The notes beneath the pieces are model-generated. The model searched no databases. It saw only the letters and a program-made list of their open reading frames with translations, and was not told the origin of the DNA. This document shows positions 15,614 through 25,777 of a stretch of 64,000 nt of DNA, one piece after another. Every line of letters begins with the position of its first letter. The stretch's first letter is position 1. Source of the stretch: Pedobacter nyackensis (GTDB taxonomy: Bacteria > Bacteroidota > Bacteroidia > Sphingobacteriales > Sphingobacteriaceae); NCBI RefSeq assembly GCF_900176505.1, contig NZ_FWYB01000001.1:531400-595399 (forward strand). The letters run 5' to 3'. Position numbers and translations under genes: made by a program.

Positions 15614-18178
15614 ATGGTGAATAATCGTAACGTTTTATCTGGCTTTATTGTTTTTTTTATTTTACTGATTACCGGTAAACAGGTAGTCGGACAAGAAGTC
15701 GAAACCGGTGTCTCAAAGAAACTGGCTGTCTATAGAAAATCAGTGATAAGTCGTGTTCATTATACGCTTGAATTTGATATTCCTTCAAAAAGAGCGGATA
15801 AAATAGTTGCAGCAGAAACGCTTAGCTTTAATCTAAGTGAGAATAAACAAACTATGCAACTCGACTTTAAGGAAGATAAAGCAAAGCTCTGGAAATTGAC
15901 CGTAAATGGAAAGGTTGTTCCCGTACAACATAATAACGAACATTTACTGATTGAAGCAAGGTATTTAAAAAAGGGCAAGAACCAGATAAAAATAGCGTTT
16001 CAATCGGGCGAAGCTGCGCTGAACAGGAATGCGGATTATTTGTATACTTTGTTTGTTCCTGATAGGGCCCGGACAGTTTTTCCATGCTTCGATCAGCCGG
16101 ATTTAAAGGCAACTTATGATTTAACATTAAAAGTGCCGGCCGACTGGAAAGCCATGGCCAATGGGCCATTAAAAGATTCTGTTTTAATCAACGGACGTAA
16201 AACTTATCGCTTTGCAACTTCTGATATCTTAAGTACCTACCTGTTTTCTTTTGTTGCCGGTAAATTTGAGCAGCAAGTAGCTAAAGTAGGATCTATGAGA
16301 AGTGATTTTCTGTATCGGGAAACAGATACGGCGAAAATAAACAACAGCATGAATGAGATCTTTAAAATCCACTCAGATGCGCTTCAGTATTTTGAAGACT
16401 GGACGGCTATCCCTTATCCTTTTCGGAAGTTTGATTTTGCTGCAATCCCTGATTTTCAGTTTGGGGGCATGGAGCATGTTGGCGCCATACAGTATAAAGC
16501 CTCGACCTTATTTTTAGACGGAACTGCTACAAAAGATCAATTGAATTCGAGAAGTAATCTGATTGCACACGAAACTGCGCACATGTGGTTTGGCGACCTG
16601 GTAACTATGAACTGGTTTACAGATGTTTGGATGAAGGAGGTGTTTGCCAATTTTATGGCTGATAAAAGTGCGGAAGGAAGCGTTGGTAAAGCCGTGTTTG
16701 ATTTGAAATTTTTAGTAGACCATTTTCCTGCGGCTTACGGTATTGACCGTACGACAGGCTCAAATCCGATCAGACAAGATCTGGATAACCTGAAGGACGC
16801 CGGAACAATGTATGGCAATATTATTTATCATAAGGCACCTATTATGATGCAACAGCTGGAGCGTTTGATGGGGAAAGAAAAGTTTCAGCAGGGTGTAAGA
16901 GAATACCTTAAAAAGTTTGCCAATAGCAATGCGTCGTGGCCCGACCTGATTACTATTTTGGATAAATATGCTGATGCCGATTTGCAGCAGTGGAATAAAG
17001 TATGGGTAGATGAACCGGGAAGACCTGTAGTAGACTATACTATGGAAAAGAAAAATGGTAAGATCAGCAAGTTTGTAATCAACCAATCTGCCGAGTACGG
17101 CAGAGACAGAATCTGGCCGCAGTTTTTTGAAATGACCTTCTACTATAAGGGATACAGTAAGGAAGTTACCGTTAATTTAAATGCGACTCAAATTGAGTTA
17201 AAAGAAGTGGAAGGTATGGATGTCCCATTGTTTGTAGTGTTCAATTCGTCGGGACAAGGTTATGGATTGTGGCCTTCAGATCGGGCGGTGTTTAGTCATC
17301 TTTATACCATTGACCAACCTTTAAGTCGTGCTTCTGCCTATATTTCGCTTTATGAAAATATGCTGAATGGCAGATTTGTAAAGCCTGTTGAATTATTGAA
17401 TCTTTTTGTTGAAGGTTTAAGTAAAGAAACTGAGGAGTTAAATCTTAAGTTGATGACTAATTATATTGGTGCCATATATTGGGAATTTCTGTCGCCGACT
17501 GACCGTGCAGGCTTGAGTGAATTGCTGGAAAATAAAATCTGGTCTGCAATGCTGATACAAGCGAAGGCTAATCATAAAAAATTATTGTTCAAAACTTACC
17601 AGGATGTATTCTTGAACAAAGTAGCCGGAGACAGGTTGTATCAAATCTGGAAGTCACAGATCGCTCCAGAAGGTGTGAAACTTTCTGAGGATGATTATAC
17701 CGCTTTGGCTTTTTCATTGGCATTAAGAGCGGGTAGCGACTCCGCTCTGTTAAACGACCAGTTACTGCGTATTACTAATGCCGATAGAAAAAAGCGTTTT
17801 GAATTCATTATGCCGGCACTTTCTTCCAATGTGATTGAAAGAGATCAGTTCTTTAAAAGCCTGGAGCTGAAAGTGAACAGGGAGAAAGAATCAAACGTAG
17901 GGGCAGCGCTGTACTACCTGCACCATCCGTTAAGGCAGTCGACCTCCGTAAAATATCTTGCAAAGAGTCTGGAAATGCTTGAAGAGATTCAAACTACCGG
18001 AGATATCTTCTTTCCTCAGAATTGGTTACAGTCTACATTTGGTTATTATCAGCGTGCTGAAGCTGCACAAATCGTAACGGATTTTTTAAAGAGCCATCCC
18101 AATTATAACCCAAAACTAAAGGCCAAGATATTGCAAACAGCCGACAACCTGTTCAGGGCACGCCGGCTGTTAAAATAA
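15614..18178 (+). CDS. M1 family metallo-aminopeptidase
   Basis: 854 aa with a signal sequence (hydrophobic 9-22, cleavage near VVGQ), so periplasmic or outer-membrane associated. Zinc site: HETAH at residues 319-323 and E342 (HEXXH-X18-E, exact M1 spacing). The exopeptidase motif, usually GAMEN or GGMEN, reads GGMEHVGA here, with His in place of Asn. An N-terminal beta domain and a long helical C-terminal domain are of normal M1 size. It releases N-terminal residues from peptides. The gene converges with the lipoprotein gene 1 bp away. Confidence 0.9.
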   Translation: MVNNRNVLSGFIVFFILLITGKQVVGQEVETGVSKKLAVYRKSVISRVHYTLEFDIPSKRADKIVAAETLSFNLSENKQTMQLDFKEDKAKLWKLTVNGKVVPVQHNNEHLLIEARYLKKGKNQIKIAFQSGEAALNRNADYLYTLFVPDRARTVFPCFDQPDLKATYDLTLKVPADWKAMANGPLKDSVLINGRKTYRFATSDILSTYLFSFVAGKFEQQVAKVGSMRSDFLYRETDTAKINNSMNEIFKIHSDALQYFEDWTAIPYPFRKFDFAAIPDFQFGGMEHVGAIQYKASTLFLDGTATKDQLNSRSNLIAHETAHMWFGDLVTMNWFTDVWMKEVFANFMADKSAEGSVGKAVFDLKFLVDHFPAAYGIDRTTGSNPIRQDLDNLKDAGTMYGNIIYHKAPIMMQQLERLMGKEKFQQGVREYLKKFANSNASWPDLITILDKYADADLQQWNKVWVDEPGRPVVDYTMEKKNGKISKFVINQSAEYGRDRIWPQFFEMTFYYKGYSKEVTVNLNATQIELKEVEGMDVPLFVVFNSSGQGYGLWPSDRAVFSHLYTIDQPLSRASAYISLYENMLNGRFVKPVELLNLFVEGLSKETEELNLKLMTNYIGAIYWEFLSPTDRAGLSELLENKIWSAMLIQAKANHKKLLFKTYQDVFLNKVAGDRLYQIWKSQIAPEGVKLSEDDYTALAFSLALRAGSDSALLNDQLLRITNADRKKRFEFIMPALSSNVIERDQFFKSLELKVNREKESNVGAALYYLHHPLRQSTSVKYLAKSLEMLEEIQTTGDIFFPQNWLQSTFGYYQRAEAAQIVTDFLKSHPNYNPKLKAKILQTADNLFRARRLLK

Positions 18179-18179
18179 G

Positions 18180-18998
18180 TTAGGGTTCGAGGGCCTTATA
18201 GGTTATTTTAATGTGTTGAACACTTGTGTTTTTGTTTATAGTCATTTTTGAAGGATAACCATCTTCATTGTATTCATAACTAAAACTGATATTCTCCAAA
18301 GGCATCTTGGGGTTCTCCAGGTTTAGTATGTTGTTGGAAGTAAAATAGAGGAACCAATGCTCATGTTCAAGGGCTAAAATCTGGCTATACTTAATATGGC
18401 TGGCTATTCCCTTTTTCTGGTCAAAAGTGTAAGTATTAACTTCTGCAGAACTGGGCGGCGTTGTATTGGCTTCTTCCGATAAATTTCCTGAAATATAGGA
18501 TAGGTTACGCGTTTTGTTTAGCTGTTCATTATGATTGTAATATTTAACTTCATTGAGCTGTTGGAGGTTGTTGTAGCTTAGCGTGTATGATCCAAGTGGG
18601 GTATAGAATGAGCCCTTGGTTTCAAACATAATGACTTTGCTGGTCGTCTTTTTATCGGCCCTTTCATAATAGGCAGTATAGAATAATTTTCCATTTTTGT
18701 ATTTCTCCAACTCCGATGGATGCTGTTCTGCCGTATAGGTTATGACAGTTTTAGTGCCGCTTGCATCACTTATTTCGGTCAGCAGGTCTGTCTTATCTTT
18801 ATACTTCAAATTCAGAATTAAGCCTGTAGTTTCCAATTTTATGGGAACTAATATTTTGCTGATAGCAGGTGGGGGCTTTACCGGAACTGGTTCCGGTTCC
18901 GGTATTACAGGTCGTGTGTGTTGATTTTTCTTACAAGCAAGTACTAACAATAGTAAAAAGAGAGCAGTAATGTGATAATGTTTTAAGATGTTCATCAT
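18180..18998 (-). CDS. Lipoprotein of unknown function
   Basis: 272 aa with a lipoprotein signal (hydrophobic core, lipobox LVLAC, then KKNQ). After the Cys comes a Pro/Glu linker (PEPEPVPVKPPP) and then beta-rich sequence with repeated Tyr and Asn, including pieces such as SYNNLQQLNEVKYYNHNEQL and YEYNEDGYPSKMTIN. These resemble the YD-like repeat style of many Bacteroidota surface lipoproteins. No named family is certain. ATG at 18998 and at 18995 are both possible starts. It is tail-to-tail with the aminopeptidase gene, without a visible terminator. Confidence 0.75.
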   Translation of the reverse strand: MMNILKHYHITALFLLLLVLACKKNQHTRPVIPEPEPVPVKPPPAISKILVPIKLETTGLILNLKYKDKTDLLTEISDASGTKTVITYTAEQHPSELEKYKNGKLFYTAYYERADKKTTSKVIMFETKGSFYTPLGSYTLSYNNLQQLNEVKYYNHNEQLNKTRNLSYISGNLSEEANTTPPSSAEVNTYTFDQKKGIASHIKYSQILALEHEHWFLYFTSNNILNLENPKMPLENISFSYEYNEDGYPSKMTINKNTSVQHIKITYKALEP

Positions 18999-19247
18999 GT
19001 TGTTGATTTAAATTAAAGATTATATTACTGTATGTCAGTTAAAGTAATTCTGTTTATTTATATGGTGCTCGTTTTATTGGAAATTAATTTAAAACTTACT
19101 TAAGGGTAATTTTTATCTCTTTATTCTTCTGTTTATGTACCAGGAGACTATCGCAAAGCTTTTGTTTAAATTGTAATCATTTGCAGAATTATAGTGTAAA
19201 TGCCCTACTTTTACTGCGTAAATTCTTTTAGCAATAACGTTTATCAT

Positions 19248-20582
19248 ATGGACGATTTTTTAGCTGCCCGCCTCCAGATGGCCTTCTCCTTAGGCTTTCA
19301 CATTGTATTTGCCTGTATTGGTATGGTGATGCCTTTTTTTATGTCAGTAGCTCATTTTTATTGGCTCAGAACCAAAAAAGTAGTTTACAAGGATGTCACA
19401 AAGGCATGGAGTAAAGGTGTCGCCATTTTCTTCGCCACAGGCGCGGTTTCCGGTACGGTACTTTCTTTTGAACTCGGACTGCTTTGGCCCAAATTTATGG
19501 AGCATGCAGGACCTATATTTGGAATGCCGTTTTCTTTAGAAGGAACGGCATTTTTTATTGAAGCGATAGCCCTTGGTTTTTATCTGTATGGCTGGAACAG
19601 GCTTAACCCATGGTTTCATTGGGCAACGGGTGTAGTGGTAGGGATAAGTGGTTTGTTGTCAGGAATCCTGGTTGTTGCTGCGAATGCATGGATGAACAGT
19701 CCCGCTGGTTTCGATTACATAGATGGACAGTATTTGAACATTGATCCGGTAAAAGCCATGTTTAACGATGCCTGGTTTTCTCAGTCATTGCATATGAGTG
19801 TAGCAGCATTTGTGTCCACCGGTTTTGCTGTTGCAGGCGTTCATGCACTCATGATTCTAAAAGGTAAAAATGTAAATTTTCATAGTAAAGCGTTTAAAAT
19901 TGCTGCTGTTTTTGGAACGGTAGCCGCATGCTTGCAGCCAATAAGTGGCGATATTTCTGCCAAAGATGTGGCTAAAAGGCAGCCTGAAAAACTGGCGGCA
20001 ATGGAGGCCCATTTTCATACCGAACGCAATGCACCACTTATTATTGGGGGGATACCAGATACGGCTAATAAAACGGTTGATTATGCTATTAAAATCCCGG
20101 GACTGCTTAGTTTTATGGCCACAGGCGATTTTAATGGGGAAGTGAAGGGCTTAGACAGTGTGCCTAAAGATGAACAGCCTCCAGTAGCCGTTACCCATTA
20201 TGCCTTTCAGATTATGGTAGGATTGGGGATGGCCATGGTATTGATTGCCGTTTTATACTTTATCGCTTTGTGGAAGAAAAGGCAATGGCTAAATAGTCGT
20301 TGGCTACTCCGATTATTCGTAGTGGCAACGCCATTAGGATTTATTGCCCTGGAAGCTGGTTGGACAGTTACTGAAGTAGGACGGCAACCCTGGATTATCC
20401 GGGGGGTAATGCGAACCGCGGATGCTGTAACACCTATGCCGGGCATAACCTATTCCTTTTACCTCTTTACAGCCGTGTACATTTCTCTTGCTATCATCGT
20501 GAGTTTATTGTTATTCCGCCAGATTACCATGGTTGATGAGTTGTATGATTCCGAAAACCTTTCAAAAGACAAGCTATTATGA
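19248..20582 (+). CDS. cydA: Cytochrome bd ubiquinol oxidase subunit I
   Basis: Quinol-oxidising subunit that carries the b- and d-type haems. 444 aa from ATG 19248 (MDDFLAARLQMAFSLGFHIV), the conserved family start; an in-frame ATG at 19200 adds 16 residues that do not look like CydA and probably overlaps the promoter. About nine membrane helices; axial His in SLGFHIVF, the GRQPW motif in VGRQPWIIRGVMRT, and a short Q-loop of the CIO type. The last codon overlaps the cydB start (ATGA). Terminal oxidase for low-oxygen or stress respiration, in the inner membrane. Confidence 0.93.
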   Translation: MDDFLAARLQMAFSLGFHIVFACIGMVMPFFMSVAHFYWLRTKKVVYKDVTKAWSKGVAIFFATGAVSGTVLSFELGLLWPKFMEHAGPIFGMPFSLEGTAFFIEAIALGFYLYGWNRLNPWFHWATGVVVGISGLLSGILVVAANAWMNSPAGFDYIDGQYLNIDPVKAMFNDAWFSQSLHMSVAAFVSTGFAVAGVHALMILKGKNVNFHSKAFKIAAVFGTVAACLQPISGDISAKDVAKRQPEKLAAMEAHFHTERNAPLIIGGIPDTANKTVDYAIKIPGLLSFMATGDFNGEVKGLDSVPKDEQPPVAVTHYAFQIMVGLGMAMVLIAVLYFIALWKKRQWLNSRWLLRLFVVATPLGFIALEAGWTVTEVGRQPWIIRGVMRTADAVTPMPGITYSFYLFTAVYISLAIIVSLLLFRQITMVDELYDSENLSKDKLL

Positions 20583-21601
20583 TTTATGTAGTTATCGTTT
20601 TCCTATGGACCGCTATTTTATTATATATCCTGCTTGGTGGCGCTGATTTTGGCGCGGGCATTATTGAATTGATGACTGCTAAAGAGAATAAAGCTAAAAC
20701 CCGAAAAACCATGTATAAGGCCATTGGCCCTATATGGGAGGCGAATCACATGTGGCTCATCATTGCTGTAGTGATCCTTTTTGTAGGTTTCCCGAAAATT
20801 TATGCCACCATCTCTGTTTACCTGCATATTCCATTGGTGTGTATGCTACTGGGTATTATTGCCAGGGGTACAGCATTTGTATTTCGAAATTACGACGCGG
20901 TAAAGGATGATATGCAGAAGGTATACACGCCGATTTTTGTCTACTCCAGTTTGATTACACCATTTTTTCTAGGTATCATAGCTGCCAGCGCTGTTTCAGG
21001 TCAAATAGATCCCTTAGCAAATGATTTTTTATCAGCTTTTATATTTAGTTGGTTGAATTGGTTTTCCGTAGCTGTAGGCATTTTTACCGTAAGTATATGT
21101 GGTTTCCTTGCAACTATTTTCATTATTGGGCAAACAACAGATGAGGGAGATCGGGCGCATTTTGTAGGAAAAGCAAGAAGGGCAATCTTTTTTGTAATGG
21201 GCTGTGGCGCCCTGGTCTTTCTTGCAGCGGCCGTCGAACATATTCCGCTAGCTACATGGATTTTTGGAGATACCCCTGGCTTAATCGCCATAATTGCCGC
21301 GAGTTTATCTCTAATTGTGATGTTTTATGCGCTAAATAAAAATAAGCCAATATTATTGCGTTTGTTGGCGGGATTCCAGGTAGCGATGATTTTATTTGCA
21401 GCAACCTATTCACATTTCCCTGATATCGTATTACTCAAAAATGGAGGGAATCTTTCTCTTTTGATTCATCAGGGGCAAGCTAAAACTATTGCTACTTTAG
21501 GGTATGCATTGCTGATAGGTAGCTTGTTTATTTTACCCGCATTGGTTTACCTGATTTATATTTTTCAGACGCCGAAGAAGGCCTCGCAGATCGCTGAATA
21601 A
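20579..21601 (+). CDS. cydB: Cytochrome bd ubiquinol oxidase subunit II
   Basis: 340 aa, about eight membrane helices. N-terminal pattern of CydB: LLGGADFGAGIIELM, GPIWEANHMWLI, and the later RGTAFVFRNY. Start ATG at 20579 overlaps the cydA stop by 4 nt, so the subunits are translationally coupled. Together they reduce O2 to water at the expense of quinol. No cydX-like or DUF4492-like small gene was seen on either side. Confidence 0.93.
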   Translation: MIYVVIVFLWTAILLYILLGGADFGAGIIELMTAKENKAKTRKTMYKAIGPIWEANHMWLIIAVVILFVGFPKIYATISVYLHIPLVCMLLGIIARGTAFVFRNYDAVKDDMQKVYTPIFVYSSLITPFFLGIIAASAVSGQIDPLANDFLSAFIFSWLNWFSVAVGIFTVSICGFLATIFIIGQTTDEGDRAHFVGKARRAIFFVMGCGALVFLAAAVEHIPLATWIFGDTPGLIAIIAASLSLIVMFYALNKNKPILLRLLAGFQVAMILFAATYSHFPDIVLLKNGGNLSLLIHQGQAKTIATLGYALLIGSLFILPALVYLIYIFQTPKKASQIAE

Positions 21602-21803
21602 AATATTGCCATAAATTCTAAAAGCCTGGATGTTTGTGTAACAAAATTAGATAACATTTTCTAATAGAGGGGATTTTGTGTTTAATTCGCGGTCTTTTCT
21701 TTATGATCGAAATAATTACTCAGTCAATATAGGAAAACGCATTAAACCTAAACCATTTTATAAAGTCTTAAACTCAATGTTGCACTTAAACACAACACCA
21801 AAT

Positions 21804-22688
21804 ATGAAATCAGGATTCCTTAAAATTACACTTTGTACGGCTTTATTTGCAGGCCTTACATCAGTTGTTCATGCTCAGAAAGTTAATGAACTACAGGAAG
21901 TTAGTATATTCGCCCCACATGCAATAAAAATTGATGGTAAGAATTTTGAATGGAAAGACACGGAGTTTTCTGTAAACAAGCGCACCAGTCTTTCTTATAT
22001 TATCAGCAATGATGATAAGAATCTTTATCTGATCATTAGATCTACAGACCTGGGTAATAATTCGAAAATTATGGCAGGTGGAATTACTTTTTCTATAAAC
22101 CCTGATGGGAAAAAGAAAGAAAAGGAAAGCATCACTTTAACTTATCCGCTTGCGACTAATCCTTTTAGAGGAGGACAAGGCGGTGGTGGCAGACGCGCAA
22201 TGGGTATGACTATGTCTATGGGGGGCGGTGGTCCGCAGGATACAAAACAAAGAGATTCCTTTATGGTGGCCAGACAGAAAACTCAATTGGGCACTGCAAA
22301 AGAGATCGCAATTAAAGGATTTAAAAATACAACGGATACATTGGTGTCTATTTATAACGAATATGGCATTAAAGCATTTGCCAGTATAGATAAGGACAAT
22401 GCCTTCTTCTATGAAGTTGCGATTCCATTGGAAGCGTTGGGCATTTCCGTAGCCTCGCCAAAAGAATTCGCGTATAACATCAAACTTAACGGATTACAAA
22501 TTCCAAGTTTTGAGGGACGAGGTTCTGGTGGTGGCGGTGGCGGTCGTGGTGGTTTTGGCGGCGGTGGCGGTGGTAACTTTGGAGGCGGCGGTGGCGGCTT
22601 CGGCGGTGGCGGTCGCGGTGGAATGGATTTTCAAGCCATGATTAGTCCTACAGATTTTTGGGGAAAGTATACCCTTGCAAAAAAATAA
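21804..22688 (+). CDS. Secreted protein with Gly-rich C-terminus
   Basis: 294 aa from ATG 21804, which gives a clean signal peptide (MKSGFLKITLCTALFAGLTS, cleavage near VHAQ). Longer in-frame starts reach back to 21678 but lack a signal-like N-terminus. Residues about 30-110 look like a beta-sandwich of carbohydrate-binding style (IKIDGKNFEWKDTEFSVNKR, NLYLIIRSTD), followed by a GGQGGGG patch, a second folded part, and a long run of Gly/Arg/Phe repeats near 235-275. Function unknown. The next gene, an outer-membrane beta-barrel protein with a Gly/Arg-rich end, starts 57 nt later, so they may act together. Confidence 0.7.
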   Translation: MKSGFLKITLCTALFAGLTSVVHAQKVNELQEVSIFAPHAIKIDGKNFEWKDTEFSVNKRTSLSYIISNDDKNLYLIIRSTDLGNNSKIMAGGITFSINPDGKKKEKESITLTYPLATNPFRGGQGGGGRRAMGMTMSMGGGGPQDTKQRDSFMVARQKTQLGTAKEIAIKGFKNTTDTLVSIYNEYGIKAFASIDKDNAFFYEVAIPLEALGISVASPKEFAYNIKLNGLQIPSFEGRGSGGGGGGRGGFGGGGGGNFGGGGGGFGGGGRGGMDFQAMISPTDFWGKYTLAKK

Positions 22689-22745
22689 GCACCTCAATGG
22701 TGTAAAATAAGACACACACAAACACCCAACCATACAAACACGCAA

Positions 22746-25565
22746 ATGAATTATTTTAATCGGGTCAAGACAAAGGATTTGAACACCATTCCGAGGTCGA
22801 AATACCTACAGCATTTTAAAAAGCTGGCGATCATTTTATTAATGATGCTTAGTTTTACAGAGGTATTTTCCCAGCAACCAGCTAAAAAGGAAACTCCTCC
22901 TCCTTTACCTACCCGACAAATCAGTGGTATTGTTAAGGATAGTACGGATTTAGGGGTGATAGGCGCAACGGTTAGCCTTACTTCTGATAAGGATACCTTA
23001 AGGACTTCGACTAATAGCGATGGTATCTTCATATTTAAAGATGTAAAATCTGCTACTTACACGCTTGTAATCCAAAGCATAGGTTATGAAAAATCACCGG
23101 TGATGCGTTTCAAACAAAACGATATGATTCCGAGGATTGTGATGGATCCTATTATGCTGAAGGAGCAAAAAAACACCTTAAACGAGGTGGTGATTAACGG
23201 TACACCATCTATCACCTATAAGACGGATACGGTAGAGTATAAAGCCAGCGACTATGTGGTGCGGAAGAATGCTACAGTTGATGAGTTGTTGAAGAAGATG
23301 GAAGGCATGGAAGTAGGCACTGATGGAAGTTTAGTACATCAGGGAGAAACCGTTGCTAAGGCTAAATTGAATGGTAAGGAATATCTTGGGGGCGACATTG
23401 CAAATGCAATTAAAAACCTTCCTGCGGAAATCGTTGATAAAATCCAGATTGTGGATGATTATGGTGATCAGGCGGCCCGTACCGGGGTTAAAGATGGTGA
23501 TCCTCAGAAAGTATTAAACATCACAACCCGAACTGATAAATCTGTTGGTAATATGATGAATATGAATGCGGCCGGTGGGAGTAACGAAAGAAAGGAAGCA
23601 GGATTATTTACGACACGGATTAATGGGAATCAGCAGATGGGCTTGAATGGTAATTACAAAGATGTAATTAATCTTAACGCACTTGATGGTTCGAACAAGA
23701 ATGCAGATGCCAGATTTAGTTTGAGGGATAAAATCGGAAAGAAAATAGAGTATAATTTGAATTACAATTTTACTAATTCCAATGGCGACAATCTGAATGA
23801 AACGGAATCCCTTAGTATTTTAACTGATGGACAATTGTTCTCCAGAAGTTCGAGCACTGGCTTGCAAAAGTCAAAAAATCATGATTTTAAACTCGAGTTT
23901 GAAGTAAATCTGGACTCAAACGATTACCTTAAAGTTATCCCTACCTTTAAGTATGGTTCTAATAATAATAATACCGGTTCCACGTCAAGTCAAAGGGGTA
24001 GTGATATCTCAATGGGACTAGATCAGGACCGTAAAGTAACCAATTCAAATTCCAGAACGGCTCCTGATTTTGGTATTTCTGCTTTTTATCAGCATACCTT
24101 TAAAAAATACAGAAGGAATTTTTCGACACAGATCGATCTGAATAAAGATAATCAGGATAACGAGCAGGAGCGATATAACTTCACAACTTATTATCTTGAA
24201 AATTCAACTACAAAAGATTCAGTACTTAATCAAATCATCGCACGTAAGAATTTACGTGATAATTATCGCGGAAGCATGACTTATGTGGAGCCTCTTGGCG
24301 TTAATACTCAATTTGAAGTGAATGCTCAGGTGAATTATAATGGATATGACAATACTGCTACTACAAGAAACATTCTAACAGATGGTCTTTCTGATGTGGT
24401 AGACTCATTGAGTAACATTTATAACTATTCCTTTACACAAGGGCGGATTGCATTGAATTTTAGATATGGAATGGCGAATACCTCCAAAGTTCGTTTTTCT
24501 GTAGGTTTAACCGGTGTACCTGCTTTACTATCCGGTACTAAATTAAGTTTGGGTACGACGACAAATCGTAGCAGTTTTAACCTGATTCCAATTGCCAGAT
24601 TTGAATACCGTTGGAGCAGACAGCAAAAAGTATCTTTAAACTATTCAGGAAACGCGGTAGAACCAACTTTTGATCAGATACAACCGGTAAGGGATGTTAC
24701 GAATCCAAATAATCCAATTATTGGTAACCCAGACCTGCTTGCTACTTTTGTGCATACTTTAAGAGGTGATTACAATAATTATATCGCAAACTCGAAGCTT
24801 AATTTTTCATTAAACGCAAACGGGTCTTATACGGAAAATGCTGTAATTAGAAATAATCAACGCGTTGATAATCCAGATCCTGCGCTCGCTGGAAGTAAAA
24901 TTAACGAAACGCGCTTTTTAAACGTTAGTGGTGTATATAGGCTGACTGGTAATTATAATATTAGTAAACAGCTCAATAATAGAAAGTACAATTTGCAACT
25001 TAACGGTACAGCAAGTTATAACCATAACCTGAGTATGAGAGACGGTATTTTGAATACTACTGATATCACGGTTTTGGAACAGCGCTTTGGTCCGAAAATC
25101 AATCCTACGGAATGGTTCGAGATCAATGCGAATATAGGATACAGAAATGAAAAATCTAATTCAACACTACCTGGTGCTAATAATAACATCAATACGCTTT
25201 CTCTCAATTTAGATGGAAGAGTGTATTTATGGGAATCCTGGATGTTAGCTTATAATGGTAGTAAGCAGTATATAGATGGTATTGTCGGCAATACGAATAA
25301 CAGACCTTTGGTAATAAACGCAAGTCTGGAGCGTCAGTTATTTAATCGCAGAGGCCAGATCACGTTTCAGGCGTTTGACATTTTAAACCAAAATAATTAT
25401 CTGAGGACGCAGCAACCAGAGGATGGTGGGTATATAAATACAAGTGTAAACCCGATGAGCAGATATTTTATGTTGAAGCTTAGCATGCGACTGCAAAAAT
25501 GGTCTGGTGCCCAGGGACGTGGCGGCAGAGGTATTATGCGTAGAGGTGACGGTAGTTTCATGTAA
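22746..25565 (+). CDS. Outer-membrane beta-barrel protein with carboxypeptidase-like regulatory domain
   Basis: 939 aa with a long basic N-terminus, a hydrophobic signal (about 25-40, cleavage near VFSQQ), a CarboxypepD_reg-like domain (about 57-135: ISGIVKDSTDLGVIGATVSL), a TonB plug-like region (VDELLKKMEGMEVG, IQIVDDYGDQAARTGV), and a large barrel with alternating aromatic strands (OMP beta-barrel family 3). The C-terminus is QKWSGAQGRGGRGIMRRG. Unlike SusC it has no SusD partner. It may export or assemble the upstream Gly-rich protein or bind an outer-membrane ligand; this is inference. A strong terminator follows. Confidence 0.82.
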   Translation: MNYFNRVKTKDLNTIPRSKYLQHFKKLAIILLMMLSFTEVFSQQPAKKETPPPLPTRQISGIVKDSTDLGVIGATVSLTSDKDTLRTSTNSDGIFIFKDVKSATYTLVIQSIGYEKSPVMRFKQNDMIPRIVMDPIMLKEQKNTLNEVVINGTPSITYKTDTVEYKASDYVVRKNATVDELLKKMEGMEVGTDGSLVHQGETVAKAKLNGKEYLGGDIANAIKNLPAEIVDKIQIVDDYGDQAARTGVKDGDPQKVLNITTRTDKSVGNMMNMNAAGGSNERKEAGLFTTRINGNQQMGLNGNYKDVINLNALDGSNKNADARFSLRDKIGKKIEYNLNYNFTNSNGDNLNETESLSILTDGQLFSRSSSTGLQKSKNHDFKLEFEVNLDSNDYLKVIPTFKYGSNNNNTGSTSSQRGSDISMGLDQDRKVTNSNSRTAPDFGISAFYQHTFKKYRRNFSTQIDLNKDNQDNEQERYNFTTYYLENSTTKDSVLNQIIARKNLRDNYRGSMTYVEPLGVNTQFEVNAQVNYNGYDNTATTRNILTDGLSDVVDSLSNIYNYSFTQGRIALNFRYGMANTSKVRFSVGLTGVPALLSGTKLSLGTTTNRSSFNLIPIARFEYRWSRQQKVSLNYSGNAVEPTFDQIQPVRDVTNPNNPIIGNPDLLATFVHTLRGDYNNYIANSKLNFSLNANGSYTENAVIRNNQRVDNPDPALAGSKINETRFLNVSGVYRLTGNYNISKQLNNRKYNLQLNGTASYNHNLSMRDGILNTTDITVLEQRFGPKINPTEWFEINANIGYRNEKSNSTLPGANNNINTLSLNLDGRVYLWESWMLAYNGSKQYIDGIVGNTNNRPLVINASLERQLFNRRGQITFQAFDILNQNNYLRTQQPEDGGYINTSVNPMSRYFMLKLSMRLQKWSGAQGRGGRGIMRRGDGSFM

Positions 25566-25589
25566 ACTTTTTAATATATTTTATAACAA

Positions 25590-25627
25590 CAAAACACCCG
25601 CTGGAGAATCCTTCAGCGGGTGTTTTG
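25590..25627 (+). terminator. Rho-independent terminator
   Basis: CAAAACACCCGCTG (25590-25603) pairs with CAGCGGGTGTTTTG (25614-25627), with a 10-nt loop. It ends the beta-barrel transcript. Confidence 0.88.
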
Positions 25628-25777
25628 CTTTATGTCGGCCGCTGAGGGCTAATCAGTAATGTGTGTTGCCTAGATAATTTTTAAGAGATGCCAATGAATT
25701 AAAAATAATTATTTAACATTGGGAATAAATAAAGTCTATGAAATGGACTACCGGAATTAGAAGGGGAAATTAACAAA

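Noticed and set aside
19200..19247. Longer CydA N-terminus
   Set aside because: The extra 16 residues do not match CydA, and the segment contains a near match to a -7 box (TACTTTTA at 19206).
22494..22745. Minus-strand frame rich in Ala/Thr across the Gly-rich region
   Set aside because: It is the reverse complement of GGC/GGT repeats of the real plus-strand gene; low complexity makes it open by chance.
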